DNA from: Nocardioides sp. LHD-245
GTDB lineage: Bacteria; Actinomycetota; Actinomycetes; Propionibacteriales; Nocardioidaceae
Assembly: GCF_030929495.1 (NCBI RefSeq)
Contig: NZ_JAVFWN010000004.1
Span: 1-64,000 of the forward strand
Length of the DNA: 64,000 bases
Reading direction: 5' to 3'
Made by a program: the position numbers and the translations under genes. The stretch's first letter is position 1. Each line of letters starts with the position of its first letter. Positions 51,553 through 61,290 of the stretch are shown here, piece by piece. Below the pieces are notes generated by a model. That model ran no database searches. It worked only from the letters and a program-made list of their open reading frames with translations, and was not told where the DNA came from.

Positions 51553-52527
51553 ATGGAGCACGTCACGCTGCGGGTCGAGGACCGGATCGCCACGCTGAGC
51601 TTCGCGCGACCCGACCGGCTCAACGCCTTCACCGACACGATGGAGGCCGAGCTGATCGAGGCCCTCGACGCGATCGACGCCGACGACGAGGTGCGGGTCG
51701 TGGTGCTGACCGGCGAGGGCGGGGCGTTCTGCGCGGGCATGGACCTGAGCGAGTCCTCCGACGCGTTCACCCGGTGGCGCACCTCGCCGAGCGCGCCCGA
51801 GGGCACGGTGTTCGAGGTGCCCGGTGAGGAGCTCCCGATGCGCCGCGACGGCGGCGGCCGGGTGGTGCTGCGGCTGTTCGACCTGGACAAGCCGGTGATC
51901 GCCGCGGTCAACGGGCCGGCGGTCGGCGTCGGGGCCACCATCACGCTGCCCTGCGACGTCCGGCTGGCCTCGGAGCGGGCCCGCTTCGGGTTCGTGTTCA
52001 ATCGCCGCGGGTTCGTGCCCGAGTCCTGCTCGACCTGGTTCCTGCCGCGGGTGGTGCCGATGCAGACCGCCCTCGAGTGGGTCTACACCGGCCGGGTGTT
52101 CGACGCCGACGAGGCGCTGGCCAAGGGCCTGGTCCGCGACGTGTACGCCGAGGACGAGCTGCTCCCCGCCGCCTACGCCCTCGCCCGCGAGATCGCCGAC
52201 AACACCGCACCGGTCTCGACCGCGCTGGCCCGCCGGATGATGTGGCGGATGCTCGGGGCCGAGCACCCGGTGGTCGCGCACACCGCTGAGACGATCGGGC
52301 TCAACCTGCGCGGCGTGAGCCGCGACGCCCGCGACGGGATCGCCGCCTTCCTCGAGAAGCGGGACCCGGTCTTCACGGACCGGGTCCCCGCCGACGTGCC
52401 AGACGTGTTCGCGTCCTTCCCGGCGCCCGAGTTCGACCCCGCCGCGCTCAGCGTCGCTCGAACGTCGGAGTCCGCTTCTCCAGGAACGCCGCCGTCGCCT
52501 CCTTCTGGTCCCGCGTCAGCGCGGTGA
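51553..52527 (+). CDS. Crotonase-family protein (enoyl-CoA hydratase/isomerase)
   Basis: A 324-residue crotonase with 'GEGGAFCAGMDL' and 'GPAVGVGATITLPCD' oxyanion segments. Neither classical hydratase Glu is present: the first position is in 'GVGATI' and the second in 'VFNRRGFVPE'. Isomerase, hydrolase or lyase chemistry is therefore as likely as hydration. The last approximately 25 residues (Ser/Pro-rich) are translated from the antisense of the convergent crotonase gene (80-bp overlap, 52448-52527), so the original stop appears lost. ATG 51553 has a GGGAG SD. Confidence 0.82.
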   Translation: MEHVTLRVEDRIATLSFARPDRLNAFTDTMEAELIEALDAIDADDEVRVVVLTGEGGAFCAGMDLSESSDAFTRWRTSPSAPEGTVFEVPGEELPMRRDGGGRVVLRLFDLDKPVIAAVNGPAVGVGATITLPCDVRLASERARFGFVFNRRGFVPESCSTWFLPRVVPMQTALEWVYTGRVFDADEALAKGLVRDVYAEDELLPAAYALAREIADNTAPVSTALARRMMWRMLGAEHPVVAHTAETIGLNLRGVSRDARDGIAAFLEKRDPVFTDRVPADVPDVFASFPAPEFDPAALSVARTSESASPGTPPSPPSGPASAR

Positions 52528-53245
52528 TGACCTGCTGCCGGTTCTCCAGCTCGATCCCGGCGCGCAGGCTCGGCATCTCGAGCGCGAGCCACATGCCCTG
52601 CTTGGTGAGCTCGACCTGGACCGGGCCGTTGCCGAGGATCTGCCCGGCCGTCGCGAGCGCCGCGTCGAGCAGCTCCTCGGCGCCGGTGACCCGGACGACC
52701 AGCCCGATCCGATCCGCCTCCTCGGCGTCGAAGCGTCGGCCGGTCAGCATCAGCTCGTGCGCGTTGCCGGCGCCGACGATGCGGGGGAGCAGCCAGGAGA
52801 CGCCGATGTCGCAGGCGGAGTAGCCGGCGGTGATGAAGGAGACCTTGAAGATCGCCTCCTCGGCGGCGATGCGTACGTCGGCCGCGCAGACCAGCGCCAG
52901 CCCGCCACCCGCCGCGGGCCCGTTGACGGCGGCGACGACGGGCTGGGGGAGCAGGTGGATCTTCTCGGTCAGGGCGGCGATCTCGCGCTGCCGGTCCAGG
53001 ACCGAGATCGGGTCGGCGTCGGAGGACCGCCCGTCGTCGTACCCCTGGAGGTCGAGTCCGGCGCAGAAGGCCCGCCCGGCGCCGGTGAGCACGACGACCC
53101 GGCAGGTCCGGTCGGTGCGGATCCGGTCCAGCTCGGCGTGCAGCGCGCCGACCAACTCGGCGTCGAGGGCGTTGAGGCGCTCCGGCCGGTCGAGAGTGAG
53201 CTGGACGACTCCGTCGAGGGGGCGGGTGACGAGCAGGGTGGGCAC
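52448..53245 (-). CDS. Crotonase-family protein (enoyl-CoA hydratase/isomerase)
   Basis: A 265-residue crotonase with 'GAGRAFCAGLDLQGY' and 'GPAAGGGLALVCAAD'. The region 'FITAGYSACDIGVSWLLPRIVG' is like EchA-type members of steroid and fatty-acid catabolism in which Asp replaces the second Glu. GTG 53245 has AGGAG 5 bases upstream. Its 3' end overlaps that of the convergent crotonase by 80 bases, and its promoter is shared with the SDR at 53297. Confidence 0.85.
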   Translation of the reverse strand: MPTLLVTRPLDGVVQLTLDRPERLNALDAELVGALHAELDRIRTDRTCRVVVLTGAGRAFCAGLDLQGYDDGRSSDADPISVLDRQREIAALTEKIHLLPQPVVAAVNGPAAGGGLALVCAADVRIAAEEAIFKVSFITAGYSACDIGVSWLLPRIVGAGNAHELMLTGRRFDAEEADRIGLVVRVTGAEELLDAALATAGQILGNGPVQVELTKQGMWLALEMPSLRAGIELENRQQVITALTRDQKEATAAFLEKRTPTFERR

Positions 53246-53258
53246 GGCGACTCCTGAA

Positions 53259-53280
53259 TTAAACGAGCGATCGTTTGGTT
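53259..53280. promoter_or_regulatory. TetR-type operator, site 2
   Basis: TTAAACGAGCGATCGTTTGG contains arms AAACGA and TCGTTT around GCGA, between the divergent crotonase and SDR genes. TATCCT (53285-53290) next to it is a plausible -10 for the SDR, placing the operator across the promoter. Confidence 0.58.
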
Positions 53281-53296
53281 TTGCTATCCTAGGCCG

Positions 53297-54067
53297 GTGC
53301 CCACGACTTCCGACAGCCCCGACCTCCTCGCCGGGCAGGTCGCCCTCGTCACCGGCGCCAGCGCGGGGTTGGGGCGGCACTTCGCCTTGACGCTCGCCCG
53401 CGCCGGAGCCGCGGTCGCGGTGGCGGCGCGGCGTGCGGACCGGCTCGCCGGCCTCGTCGCCGAGGTCGAGGGCGCAGGCGGCCGCGCGCTCGCCGTGCAG
53501 CTCGACGTCACCGACGCCGCCGCGATCACCGCGGCCGTCGACGCGGTCGCCGCCGGGCTCGGCACCCCCACGATCCTGGTCAACAACGCGGGGATGCCCG
53601 ACGCGCAGCGCGCGCACAAGATGTCGCTGGAGCTGGTCGACGCCGTGCTCGCGACCAACCTGCGCGGCCCGTGGCTGCTGGCCACCGACGTCGCGCGCCG
53701 CCTAATCGCCGCGGAGCGACCGGGCCGCATCGTCAACATCTCCTCGATGTCCGCCTTCCACTACGCGGGCGAGGGGGCGGCGCTCTACTGCACCACCAAG
53801 GCCGCCGTGAACCGGATGACCGAGACCCTCGCGGTCGAGTGGGCGCGGTACGGCGTCAACGTCAACGCGATCGCCCCGGGGGCGTTCGGCAGCGAGATGA
53901 TGGACGGGATGCTCGAGCGGATGGGCGACATCTCGCAGGCCTTCCCCCGGCGCCGGATCGGCGTACCCGAGCAGCTGGAGAGCACCCTGCTCTATCTCGT
54001 CTCGCCGGCCTCGGAGGCCGTGACCGGCACCGTCGTCAAGGTCGACGACGGCCAGACGCACCGGTGA
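53297..54067 (+). CDS. Short-chain dehydrogenase/reductase
   Basis: A 256-residue classical SDR with TGASAGLG, NNAG and catalytic YCTTK. GTG 53297 lies only 7 bases after the TATCCT -10, so the transcript is probably leaderless. It may be a 3-ketoacyl-CoA reductase or hydroxyacyl-CoA dehydrogenase working with the neighbouring crotonases. The TetR gene follows 54 bases downstream. Confidence 0.87.
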   Translation: MPTTSDSPDLLAGQVALVTGASAGLGRHFALTLARAGAAVAVAARRADRLAGLVAEVEGAGGRALAVQLDVTDAAAITAAVDAVAAGLGTPTILVNNAGMPDAQRAHKMSLELVDAVLATNLRGPWLLATDVARRLIAAERPGRIVNISSMSAFHYAGEGAALYCTTKAAVNRMTETLAVEWARYGVNVNAIAPGAFGSEMMDGMLERMGDISQAFPRRRIGVPEQLESTLLYLVSPASEAVTGTVVKVDDGQTHR

Positions 54068-54120
54068 GCCGCGCCGGGATGCCACACTGACCCCTCGACC
54101 CACACCGACCAGGAGGTGCC

Positions 54121-54777
54121 GTGGCCCGGCCGAAGGGACAGCAGCGCAACAGCCGTGACGTGCTGGTCGCCGCCGCCGTCGAGAACTTCACCGCCCTGGG
54201 CTACCACGGGACCTCGATGCGCGACATCGCCCGCACCGCGGGGGTCACGGTCGCCAGCATCTACCACCACTTCCCGTCGAAGCAGGACATCCTGCAGCAC
54301 GTCATGCTCGGGACGATCACCGACGTGCTCGCCGCGACCCGGACCGCCGTCGCGGAGGCGGTGGCCGAGGGGCGGACCGGGCCGACCGAGCGCCTGGAGG
54401 CGGTCGTCGACGCCTGGGTCGTCTTCCACACCACCCGCCAGGCCGAGGCGCTGATCGGCGCATCCGAGATCCGCAGCCTCGACGAGGCCGGCCGGGCGGC
54501 GCTGGTCGCGCACCGCGACGAGCAGGAGGCGCTGTTCCGCGAGATCATCGAGGACGGCGTCCGGGACGGCGCGTTCGCGACCGGCTACCCGCGCGAGGCG
54601 GCCCGGGCCATCATCGAGATGGGCTCGTCGATCTCGTCCTGGTACCGCCTCGGCGGCGAGCTCAGCCCCGAGGAGATGTCGGTGCGCTACCGCGAGCTCG
54701 CCCGCGGCACCGTCGTCGACACCAGCCTGACGGCTACCGGCTCCAGCGGGGCGCGCGCTTCTCGAAGAAGGCGCTGA
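54121..54777 (+). CDS. TetR-family regulator
   Basis: A 218-residue regulator with an N-terminal helix-turn-helix ('TSMRDIARTAGVTVASIYHHFPSKQDIL', given here in part: 'AGVTVASIYHHFPSKQDIL') and an all-helical ligand domain. It resembles the KstR2-like, acyl-CoA-responsive group. It is the only TetR gene amid three copies of the CGAWCGNNCGTTTAR box (51523, 53259, 58223) and is the natural candidate to bind them. GTG 54121 has an AGGAGGTG SD. Its last approximately 14 residues (Ser/Arg-rich) are antisense to a crotonase remnant. Confidence 0.88.
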   Translation: MARPKGQQRNSRDVLVAAAVENFTALGYHGTSMRDIARTAGVTVASIYHHFPSKQDILQHVMLGTITDVLAATRTAVAEAVAEGRTGPTERLEAVVDAWVVFHTTRQAEALIGASEIRSLDEAGRAALVAHRDEQEALFREIIEDGVRDGAFATGYPREAARAIIEMGSSISSWYRLGGELSPEEMSVRYRELARGTVVDTSLTATGSSGARASRRRR

Positions 54778-54820
54778 CCCCCTCCGCCCACCTGCTCGCG
54801 ATCAGCGCGGCGAAGTGCAT
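54734..54820 (-). pseudogene. Crotonase C-terminal remnant
   Basis: A 28-codon frame (ATG 54820, TAG 54734-54736) encodes 'MHFAALIASRWAEGVSAFF' followed by 'EKRAPRW', the typical end of an enoyl-CoA hydratase ('...FFEKRAPRW'). The rest of the gene is missing. It retains a GAGAGGA SD and follows the kinase gene by 19 bases, so an internal deletion in a former operon member is likely. It overlaps the 3' end of the TetR gene on the other strand. Confidence 0.65.
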
Positions 54821-54839
54821 GCTCGTCCTCTCGGTCGGG

Positions 54840-55864
54840 TCAGAGCCGGGCCAGCCCGCCTTCGAGGAACAGCGGGACGGCCTGTCCGGCGGTGTCGAAG
54901 CCGGGGCCGTGGGCGGCCCCGGCGCGCTGGCGGTGGTCGATGCCGGCGGCGATCACGGCCAGCTTGAAGTAGGCGAGGGCGAGGTGCTCGTCGAAGTCGC
55001 GCAACGCGACTCCTCCCGCCTTCTCGTACGACGCCGCGAGGTCCTCGACCGACGGCAGCCGGTCGCTGGTCCACGCGCAGGGTGTGCCGATCACGAGGTC
55101 GAAGGCCGGGTCGCGGTAGACGCACATGTTGGCGACGTCGGCGACGGGGTCGCCGATGGTCGACAGCTCCCAGTCCACGACGGCCGCGACCGCGACGTCG
55201 TCCTTGCCAACGAACTGGATCAGGGTGTTGTCGAGTCGGTAGTCACCGTGCACGATCCCGGTCGCAGCCTGGGTGGGGAGTCGGTCGGTGAGCCGAGTGG
55301 CGAGTGCGGTGGCCAGGGTGGCGACCTCGTCGGGGAAGCTGGCACCGACGATGTCCCACTGGCCGCGCCAGCGCCGCAGCTGCCGCTCGGCATAGGCATC
55401 GGGACGACCGAAGCGCTCGAGGCCGATCGCGACGTGGTCGACCGCGTGCAGGGCCGCGAGGGTCGCGTTGAGGGCCTCGATCGCCATGCTGAGCCGGGTG
55501 TCGTCGAGGGCGTCCAGCTGTTCCTGGGTCTGCACGGTGTGACCCTCGACGAAGCCGGAGATCGCGAACGGTGCGCCGAGGACGTCGTCGTCCTCGTGCA
55601 GTGCGACTGCGGGCGGCACCGGTACGTCGGTCCGGCCCAGGGCCTTGATCGCCCGGAACTCGCGGGCCACGTCGTGTGCCGACGGGGTGCGTCCCGCCCG
55701 AGGCGGAGTGCGCATCACCCACGCGTCGGCGTCGTCGTCGAGCCGGAAGGTGAGATTGGAGCGGCCGCCGGTGAGGAGCCGGCCGCGCAGGTCGCCGCGG
55801 GGCGTCGTACCGGCGGCGGTCATGACCTCGGTGACGCCGTCGAGCTCGCGGCGGGTGAGCTCGG

Positions 55865-55868
<4 letters not shown>
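54840..55868 (-). CDS. APH-family kinase, LvaA/ACAD10-11 kinase-domain-like
   Basis: A 342-residue aminoglycoside-phosphotransferase-fold protein with 'TGGRSNLTFRL' (nucleotide loop), the Brenner motif His207-Gly-Asp209 to Asn214 ('HGDYRLDN') and metal-binding Asp232 ('DWE'). Relatives next to acyl-CoA dehydrogenases (LvaA in levulinate catabolism, the N-terminal domain of animal ACAD10/11) phosphorylate the 4-hydroxyl of 4-hydroxyacyl-CoA. Its ATG overlaps the dehydrogenase stop (ATGA), matching that arrangement. An antibiotic-resistance role is unlikely here. Confidence 0.85.
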
Positions 55869-57040
<1,172 letters not shown>

Positions 57041-57042
57041 GG

Positions 57043-58200
57043 TCAGCGCCGTCCGAACAGGTCCTGGCCGATGATCTGGCGCATGATCTCGTTGGCGCCA
57101 CCGAAGATCCGCTGGATCCGGGCGTCCTGGTACGCGCGACCGACCGGGTACTCGAGCATGAAGCCGTAGCCGCCGTGCAGCTGCAGACAGCGGTCGACCA
57201 CGCGGCCCTGCATCTCCGAGGCCCACAGCTTCGCCTTCGCGGCGTCGACCACGGTGAGCTCCTCGGCGTTCCAGGACCGGATGGCCTGGTCCACGAAGGC
57301 CCGGGTCACGTCGATCTCGGTCGCGACGTCGGCCAGCACGAAGCGGGTGTTCTGGAAGTCGGCGATCGGCTGGCCGAACGCGACCCGGTCGTCGACGTAC
57401 TCGACCGTGGACTGGAGGATCGCGGTCGAGCCAGCGACCGCTGCGGCGGCGATGGAGAGTCGCTCCAGGGGCAGGTGGTGGACCAGCTGGCCGAACCCGC
57501 CGCCGATCTCGCCGAGGACGTTGGCGTCGGGGACGAAGACGTCCTCGAAGACCAGCTCGGCGGTGTCCTGGCCGTGCAGGCCGACCTTGTTGAGCTTGCG
57601 ACCGCGGCTGAACCCCGGCATGTCGCGCTCGACGACCATCAGCGTGAAGCCTCGCGAGCCGCCCTCGGGGTCGGTGCGCACGACCGTGATCACCAGGTCG
57701 GAGTGGATGCCGTTGGTGATGAACGTCTTCGCGCCGCTGACCACCCAGCCGCCGTCGACCCGGGCGCCCGACGTACGGATGCCGCGCAGGTCGCTTCCGG
57801 TGCCCGGCTCGGTCATCGCGATCGCGCCGATCAGCTCGCCCGCGACCAACCGCGGCAGCCACCGGGCCTTCTGCTCGTCGTTGCCGAGGCTGGTGAGGTA
57901 GGGGATGGCGATGTCGTCCTGCAGCGAGAAGCTGGATGCGAGCGAGGTCGCGTGCACGCGGGCGAGCTCCTCGAGGACCACGTTGCGGAAGCGGTAGTCG
58001 CGGAACTGCCCGGCGCCGCCGTACTCCACCGGCGCGGGGAGCCCGAGGATGCCCTGCTTGCCCGCGGCGAGCCAGACATCGCGGTCGATCAGGCGCTCCT
58101 CCTCCCAGCGCTCGATGTTGTCGACGACCTCGCGGTCGACGAACTCACGCACCACGGAGCGGAACTCCTCGTGGTCGGCGGTGTACAGGCTGCGCTTCAC
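57043..58200 (-). CDS. Acyl-CoA dehydrogenase, long-chain/isovaleryl-type
   Basis: A 385-residue dehydrogenase with 'IAMTEPGTGSDLRGI', 'AKTFITNGIHSDLVI' and 'QLHGGYGFMLEYPVGRAYQDARI'. The C-terminal motif is 'RIFGGANEIM' (no Glu), with the alternative base Glu in 'LPLERLS', as in long-chain and isovaleryl enzymes. ATG 58200 begins the operon dehydrogenase, dehydrogenase, kinase; the TetR-type box lies just upstream. Confidence 0.9.
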   Translation of the reverse strand: MKRSLYTADHEEFRSVVREFVDREVVDNIERWEEERLIDRDVWLAAGKQGILGLPAPVEYGGAGQFRDYRFRNVVLEELARVHATSLASSFSLQDDIAIPYLTSLGNDEQKARWLPRLVAGELIGAIAMTEPGTGSDLRGIRTSGARVDGGWVVSGAKTFITNGIHSDLVITVVRTDPEGGSRGFTLMVVERDMPGFSRGRKLNKVGLHGQDTAELVFEDVFVPDANVLGEIGGGFGQLVHHLPLERLSIAAAAVAGSTAILQSTVEYVDDRVAFGQPIADFQNTRFVLADVATEIDVTRAFVDQAIRSWNAEELTVVDAAKAKLWASEMQGRVVDRCLQLHGGYGFMLEYPVGRAYQDARIQRIFGGANEIMRQIIGQDLFGRR

Positions 58201-58222
58201 GGACGCCGTCCTTCCTAATTAA

Positions 58223-58243
58223 CTAAACGTTCGTTCGGTTACC
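58223..58243. promoter_or_regulatory. TetR-type operator, site 3
   Basis: CTAAACGTTCGTTCGGTTAC; the reverse complement aligns with site 1 (CGAACG, two variable bases, CGTTTAG). It lies 23 bases upstream of the minus-strand acyl-CoA dehydrogenase start. Confidence 0.58.
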
Positions 58244-58315
58244 GTACGATCTGAGGGCGAATGCGTCAATCGGCGAGATGGGAGGCGCTGCGGTCCGGTG
58301 GGCTCCCACGACTCG

Positions 58316-58357
58316 TTGACGGCGTCGCCGTGGACTTCTAATATGACATTGACGTCA
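58316..58357 (+). promoter_or_regulatory. Promoter with second TetR-type palindrome
   Basis: TTGACG (58316-58321) and TAATAT (58339-58344) are spaced 17 bases. The imperfect palindrome TGACATTGACGTCA (58344-58357) abuts the -10 and covers the start site. The same motif occurs at 62088-62101. Confidence 0.65.
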
Positions 58358-58387
58358 TGCTCGCAAATCGACCGAAATCAGGTGCAC

Positions 58388-59587
58388 ATGTCCCGCTCAG
58401 CAGTCATCGTCGATGCTCTTCGCACGCCTGGGGGGAAGCGCAACGGCTCCCTCGGGGGCTGGCATGCGGCTGACCTGGCGGGCACCGTGCTGCGTGCGCT
58501 CGGCGAGCGTAACGGGCTCGACCCGGCGTTGGTCGACGACGTCATCATGGGCTGTGTCTCGCAGGTCGGCGACCAGGCGGTGAACGTCGGTCGCTCGGCG
58601 GTGTTGGCGGCGGGGTGGCCCGACACCGTCCCGGCCACCACGATCGACCGCCAGTGCGGCTCCAGCCAGCAGGCGGCCCACTTCGCCGCCCAAGGCGTGT
58701 TGTCGGGCGCCTACGACATCGCCGTGGCCTGCGGTGTCGAAGTGATGACGCGGGTTCCCATGGGCGCCTCCAGCGTCGGCGGCGAGCCGTTCGGCCCTCT
58801 CGTGACCGAGCGGTACGCCGACCGGGAGACCCTCGGTGTACGGGGACTGGTTCACCAGGGCATCAGTGCCGAGCTCATCGCGGACAAGTGGGGACTCGGA
58901 CGGGAGGATCTCGACGCCTTCGCGTTGCAGAGCCAGCAGCGTGCCGCGGCGGCGCGTGACGAGGGCCGGTTCGATCGAGAGCTGCTGCGGATCGAGCGTC
59001 GCACGTGGGACGCGGAGACCAGGACCGCGACCGCGACCGGTGAGCTGCTGACGAGCGACGAAGGGATCCGTGCCTCGACGTCCGAGAGCCTGGCCGGCCT
59101 CAAGCCGGCCTTCTTGCCGGACGGCAGGGTGACCGCGGGCAACAGCTCGCAGATCACCGACGGGGCTTCGGCGCTGCTCATCATGTCCGAAGAGCGGGCG
59201 ACCCGACTGGGACTGACGCCGCGGGCCCGCTTCCACGCCTTCGCGCTGGCTGCCGCCGACCCGATCGAGATGCTGACCGCCCCCATTCCGGCCACCCGCA
59301 AGATTCTCGAGAAGTCCGGCCTGTCCGTCGATGACATCGACGTCGTCGAGATCAACGAGGCCTTCGCTTCGGTGGTTCTCGCCTGGCAGAAGGAGATCGG
59401 CTTCGACCTGGCCAAGGTCAACCCCAATGGTGGCGCCATCGCGCTCGGCCACCCGCTGGGATCCTCCGGGTCGAAGCTGATGGCGACCCTGCTCTGCGAG
59501 CTGGAGAGGACCGGTGGCCGCTACGGGCTGCAGACCATGTGCGAGGGTGCCGGCATCGCCAACGCGACGATCATCGAGCGGCTCTGA
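58388..59587 (+). CDS. Acetyl-CoA acyltransferase (thiolase)
   Basis: A 399-residue thiolase with nucleophile Cys90 in 'DRQCGSSQQA', His in 'GGAIALGHPLGSSG' and the second Cys in 'MCEGAGIAN'. It cleaves a 3-ketoacyl-CoA. It is a paralogue of 37484-38680, sharing 'TTIDR(Q/K)CGSSQQA'. ATG 58388 is chosen as the family start; the frame continues upstream through the promoter. It is followed by the CoA ligase after 5 bases. Confidence 0.92.
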   Translation: MSRSAVIVDALRTPGGKRNGSLGGWHAADLAGTVLRALGERNGLDPALVDDVIMGCVSQVGDQAVNVGRSAVLAAGWPDTVPATTIDRQCGSSQQAAHFAAQGVLSGAYDIAVACGVEVMTRVPMGASSVGGEPFGPLVTERYADRETLGVRGLVHQGISAELIADKWGLGREDLDAFALQSQQRAAAARDEGRFDRELLRIERRTWDAETRTATATGELLTSDEGIRASTSESLAGLKPAFLPDGRVTAGNSSQITDGASALLIMSEERATRLGLTPRARFHAFALAAADPIEMLTAPIPATRKILEKSGLSVDDIDVVEINEAFASVVLAWQKEIGFDLAKVNPNGGAIALGHPLGSSGSKLMATLLCELERTGGRYGLQTMCEGAGIANATIIERL

Positions 59588-59592
59588 TCCCC

Positions 59593-61161
59593 ATGCCGGT
59601 GACCGGTGGCCTGGGCGCCACGATGCAGGTGAGCCTGGGTGAGAGCATCACCAACACCGCTCGCAACACTCCCGACCGGGCGAGCTTCCTGTACACCGAC
59701 GGCACCACGCACTCGTTCGCGCAGACGAACGCCCGTGTCAACCGTCTGGTCTCGGTGCTGCGCGGCCACGGGATCGGTCCGGGCGACCGGGTCGCGGTGT
59801 TCGCGCTGGACTCGCACGGCTATGTCGAGATCGTGCTCGCAGCGGCGAAGCTGGGGGCGACCTATGTGCCCTTGAACTATCGGCTCACCCGTCCGGAGGT
59901 CGATGTCCTTCTGGCGCGATCGCAGCCGGTGGCACTCTTCTACGACACCCGCTACGCCGAGTTGCTGGAGGGGGTTGCGGAGGACCAGCCGGCACTGCGG
60001 CTCTTGGTCCGCATCGACGCATCCGATCCCGGTCGTGTCGCCGAGTACGAGGAACTGCTGGCGTCCGGGGTCGAGGACGAGCCCCCGGTCGTCGCCACCG
60101 ACGCGGACCTGATCGGCTTGGCGTTCACCTCCGGCACCACCGGGCTGCCGAAGGGCGTACTGCAGTCCCAGCGACAGGTCAAGGCGATCGTGAACGCCCA
60201 GATCGTCGAGTACCGGATGCGGCCCGGTGAGGTGCGCTACACCGCAGCGCCCGCCTTTCACATCTCGGGCATCTGCCAGCTGCTCGCGGGCGTGATGCAC
60301 GGCTTCACGTCGCTGGTGATGCCACAGTTCGATGCGCGCGCGACGCTCGACCAGCTGGTTGCCGACGAGCTGACCGCGGTCTTCCTGGTCCCCACGATGA
60401 TCAGCACGATGCTGCAGCTGCCCGACGTCCATGACCACGACTACGCCCGGCTCGAGCTGATGTACTACGGCGCCTCGTCGATGTCTCCGGCGCTGTTGCG
60501 TCGCGCCATGGACACCTTCGACTGCGACTTCCTCAACGCCTTCGGGGCCGGCACCGAGGCGGGGCTGCAGGCCGTGCTGCGCCCCGAGGACCATCGCCGC
60601 GCGCTTGCCGGGGAGCCCGCGCTGCTGGGCTCGATCGGCAAGCCGTCGTACGGCGTGTCGATGCGACTGGTCGACGGGGACATGAACGACGTCCCGCAGG
60701 GCCAGGTCGGCGAGATCGCCACCCGCAGCGACATGGTGTTCGACGGCTACCTCGACATGCCCGAGGAGACCGCGCGGGCGACCCGGGACGGCTGGTTCCG
60801 TGCCGGCGACATGGCCTATGTCGATGACAACGGCTATCTCTACCTGAACGGGCGCAGCAAGGACATGATCGTGCGCGGGGGCGAGAACATCTACCCGTTC
60901 GAGATCGAGGCGGTCCTCTCCGAGCTGCCGGACGTCGTCCAGGTGGCGGTCGTCGGTGTCGAGGACGAGCACTGGGGCGAGATCGTGCGCGCTTGGGTCG
61001 TGCTGAGCCCTGAGTCCGGTCTCTCGGAGATGGCGCTGCGCGCGCACTGCGCGGCGCGGCTGGCGCGCTACAAGGTACCTGCCGAGTTCCGGTTCGAGCC
61101 GGAGCTGCCGGTCAACGCGAGCGGCAAGATCCTCAAGCGGGAGCTCCGGACCCGTGCCTAG
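59593..61161 (+). CDS. AMP-forming acyl-CoA ligase
   Basis: A 522-residue ANL ligase with P-loop 'FTSGTTGLPKG', 'NAFGAGTEAGLQ' in the A5 region (an unusual Ala-Gly-Thr-Glu in place of Tyr-Gly-x-Thr-Glu), 'FRAGDMAYVDD' (A7), 'GRSKDMIVRGGENIYPFEIE' and catalytic Lys in 'NASGKILKRE'. It should be active on a medium or cyclic acid. ATG 59593 has no clear SD; ATG 59623 (MQVSLGES) is an equally reasonable start. Same transcript as the thiolase. Confidence 0.88.
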   Translation: MPVTGGLGATMQVSLGESITNTARNTPDRASFLYTDGTTHSFAQTNARVNRLVSVLRGHGIGPGDRVAVFALDSHGYVEIVLAAAKLGATYVPLNYRLTRPEVDVLLARSQPVALFYDTRYAELLEGVAEDQPALRLLVRIDASDPGRVAEYEELLASGVEDEPPVVATDADLIGLAFTSGTTGLPKGVLQSQRQVKAIVNAQIVEYRMRPGEVRYTAAPAFHISGICQLLAGVMHGFTSLVMPQFDARATLDQLVADELTAVFLVPTMISTMLQLPDVHDHDYARLELMYYGASSMSPALLRRAMDTFDCDFLNAFGAGTEAGLQAVLRPEDHRRALAGEPALLGSIGKPSYGVSMRLVDGDMNDVPQGQVGEIATRSDMVFDGYLDMPEETARATRDGWFRAGDMAYVDDNGYLYLNGRSKDMIVRGGENIYPFEIEAVLSELPDVVQVAVVGVEDEHWGEIVRAWVVLSPESGLSEMALRAHCAARLARYKVPAEFRFEPELPVNASGKILKRELRTRA

Positions 61162-61290
61162 GGGAGCGGTGCTCGGCGATCACGACGGGATGCGACCCGG
61201 CCGGCGGCACGCCTCAACGCACGGAATCGGGGTCGTCCGCGCCCTAGACTCGGCGGTCGACTCACTCAGGGACACGAGGGGAGAATGGCG

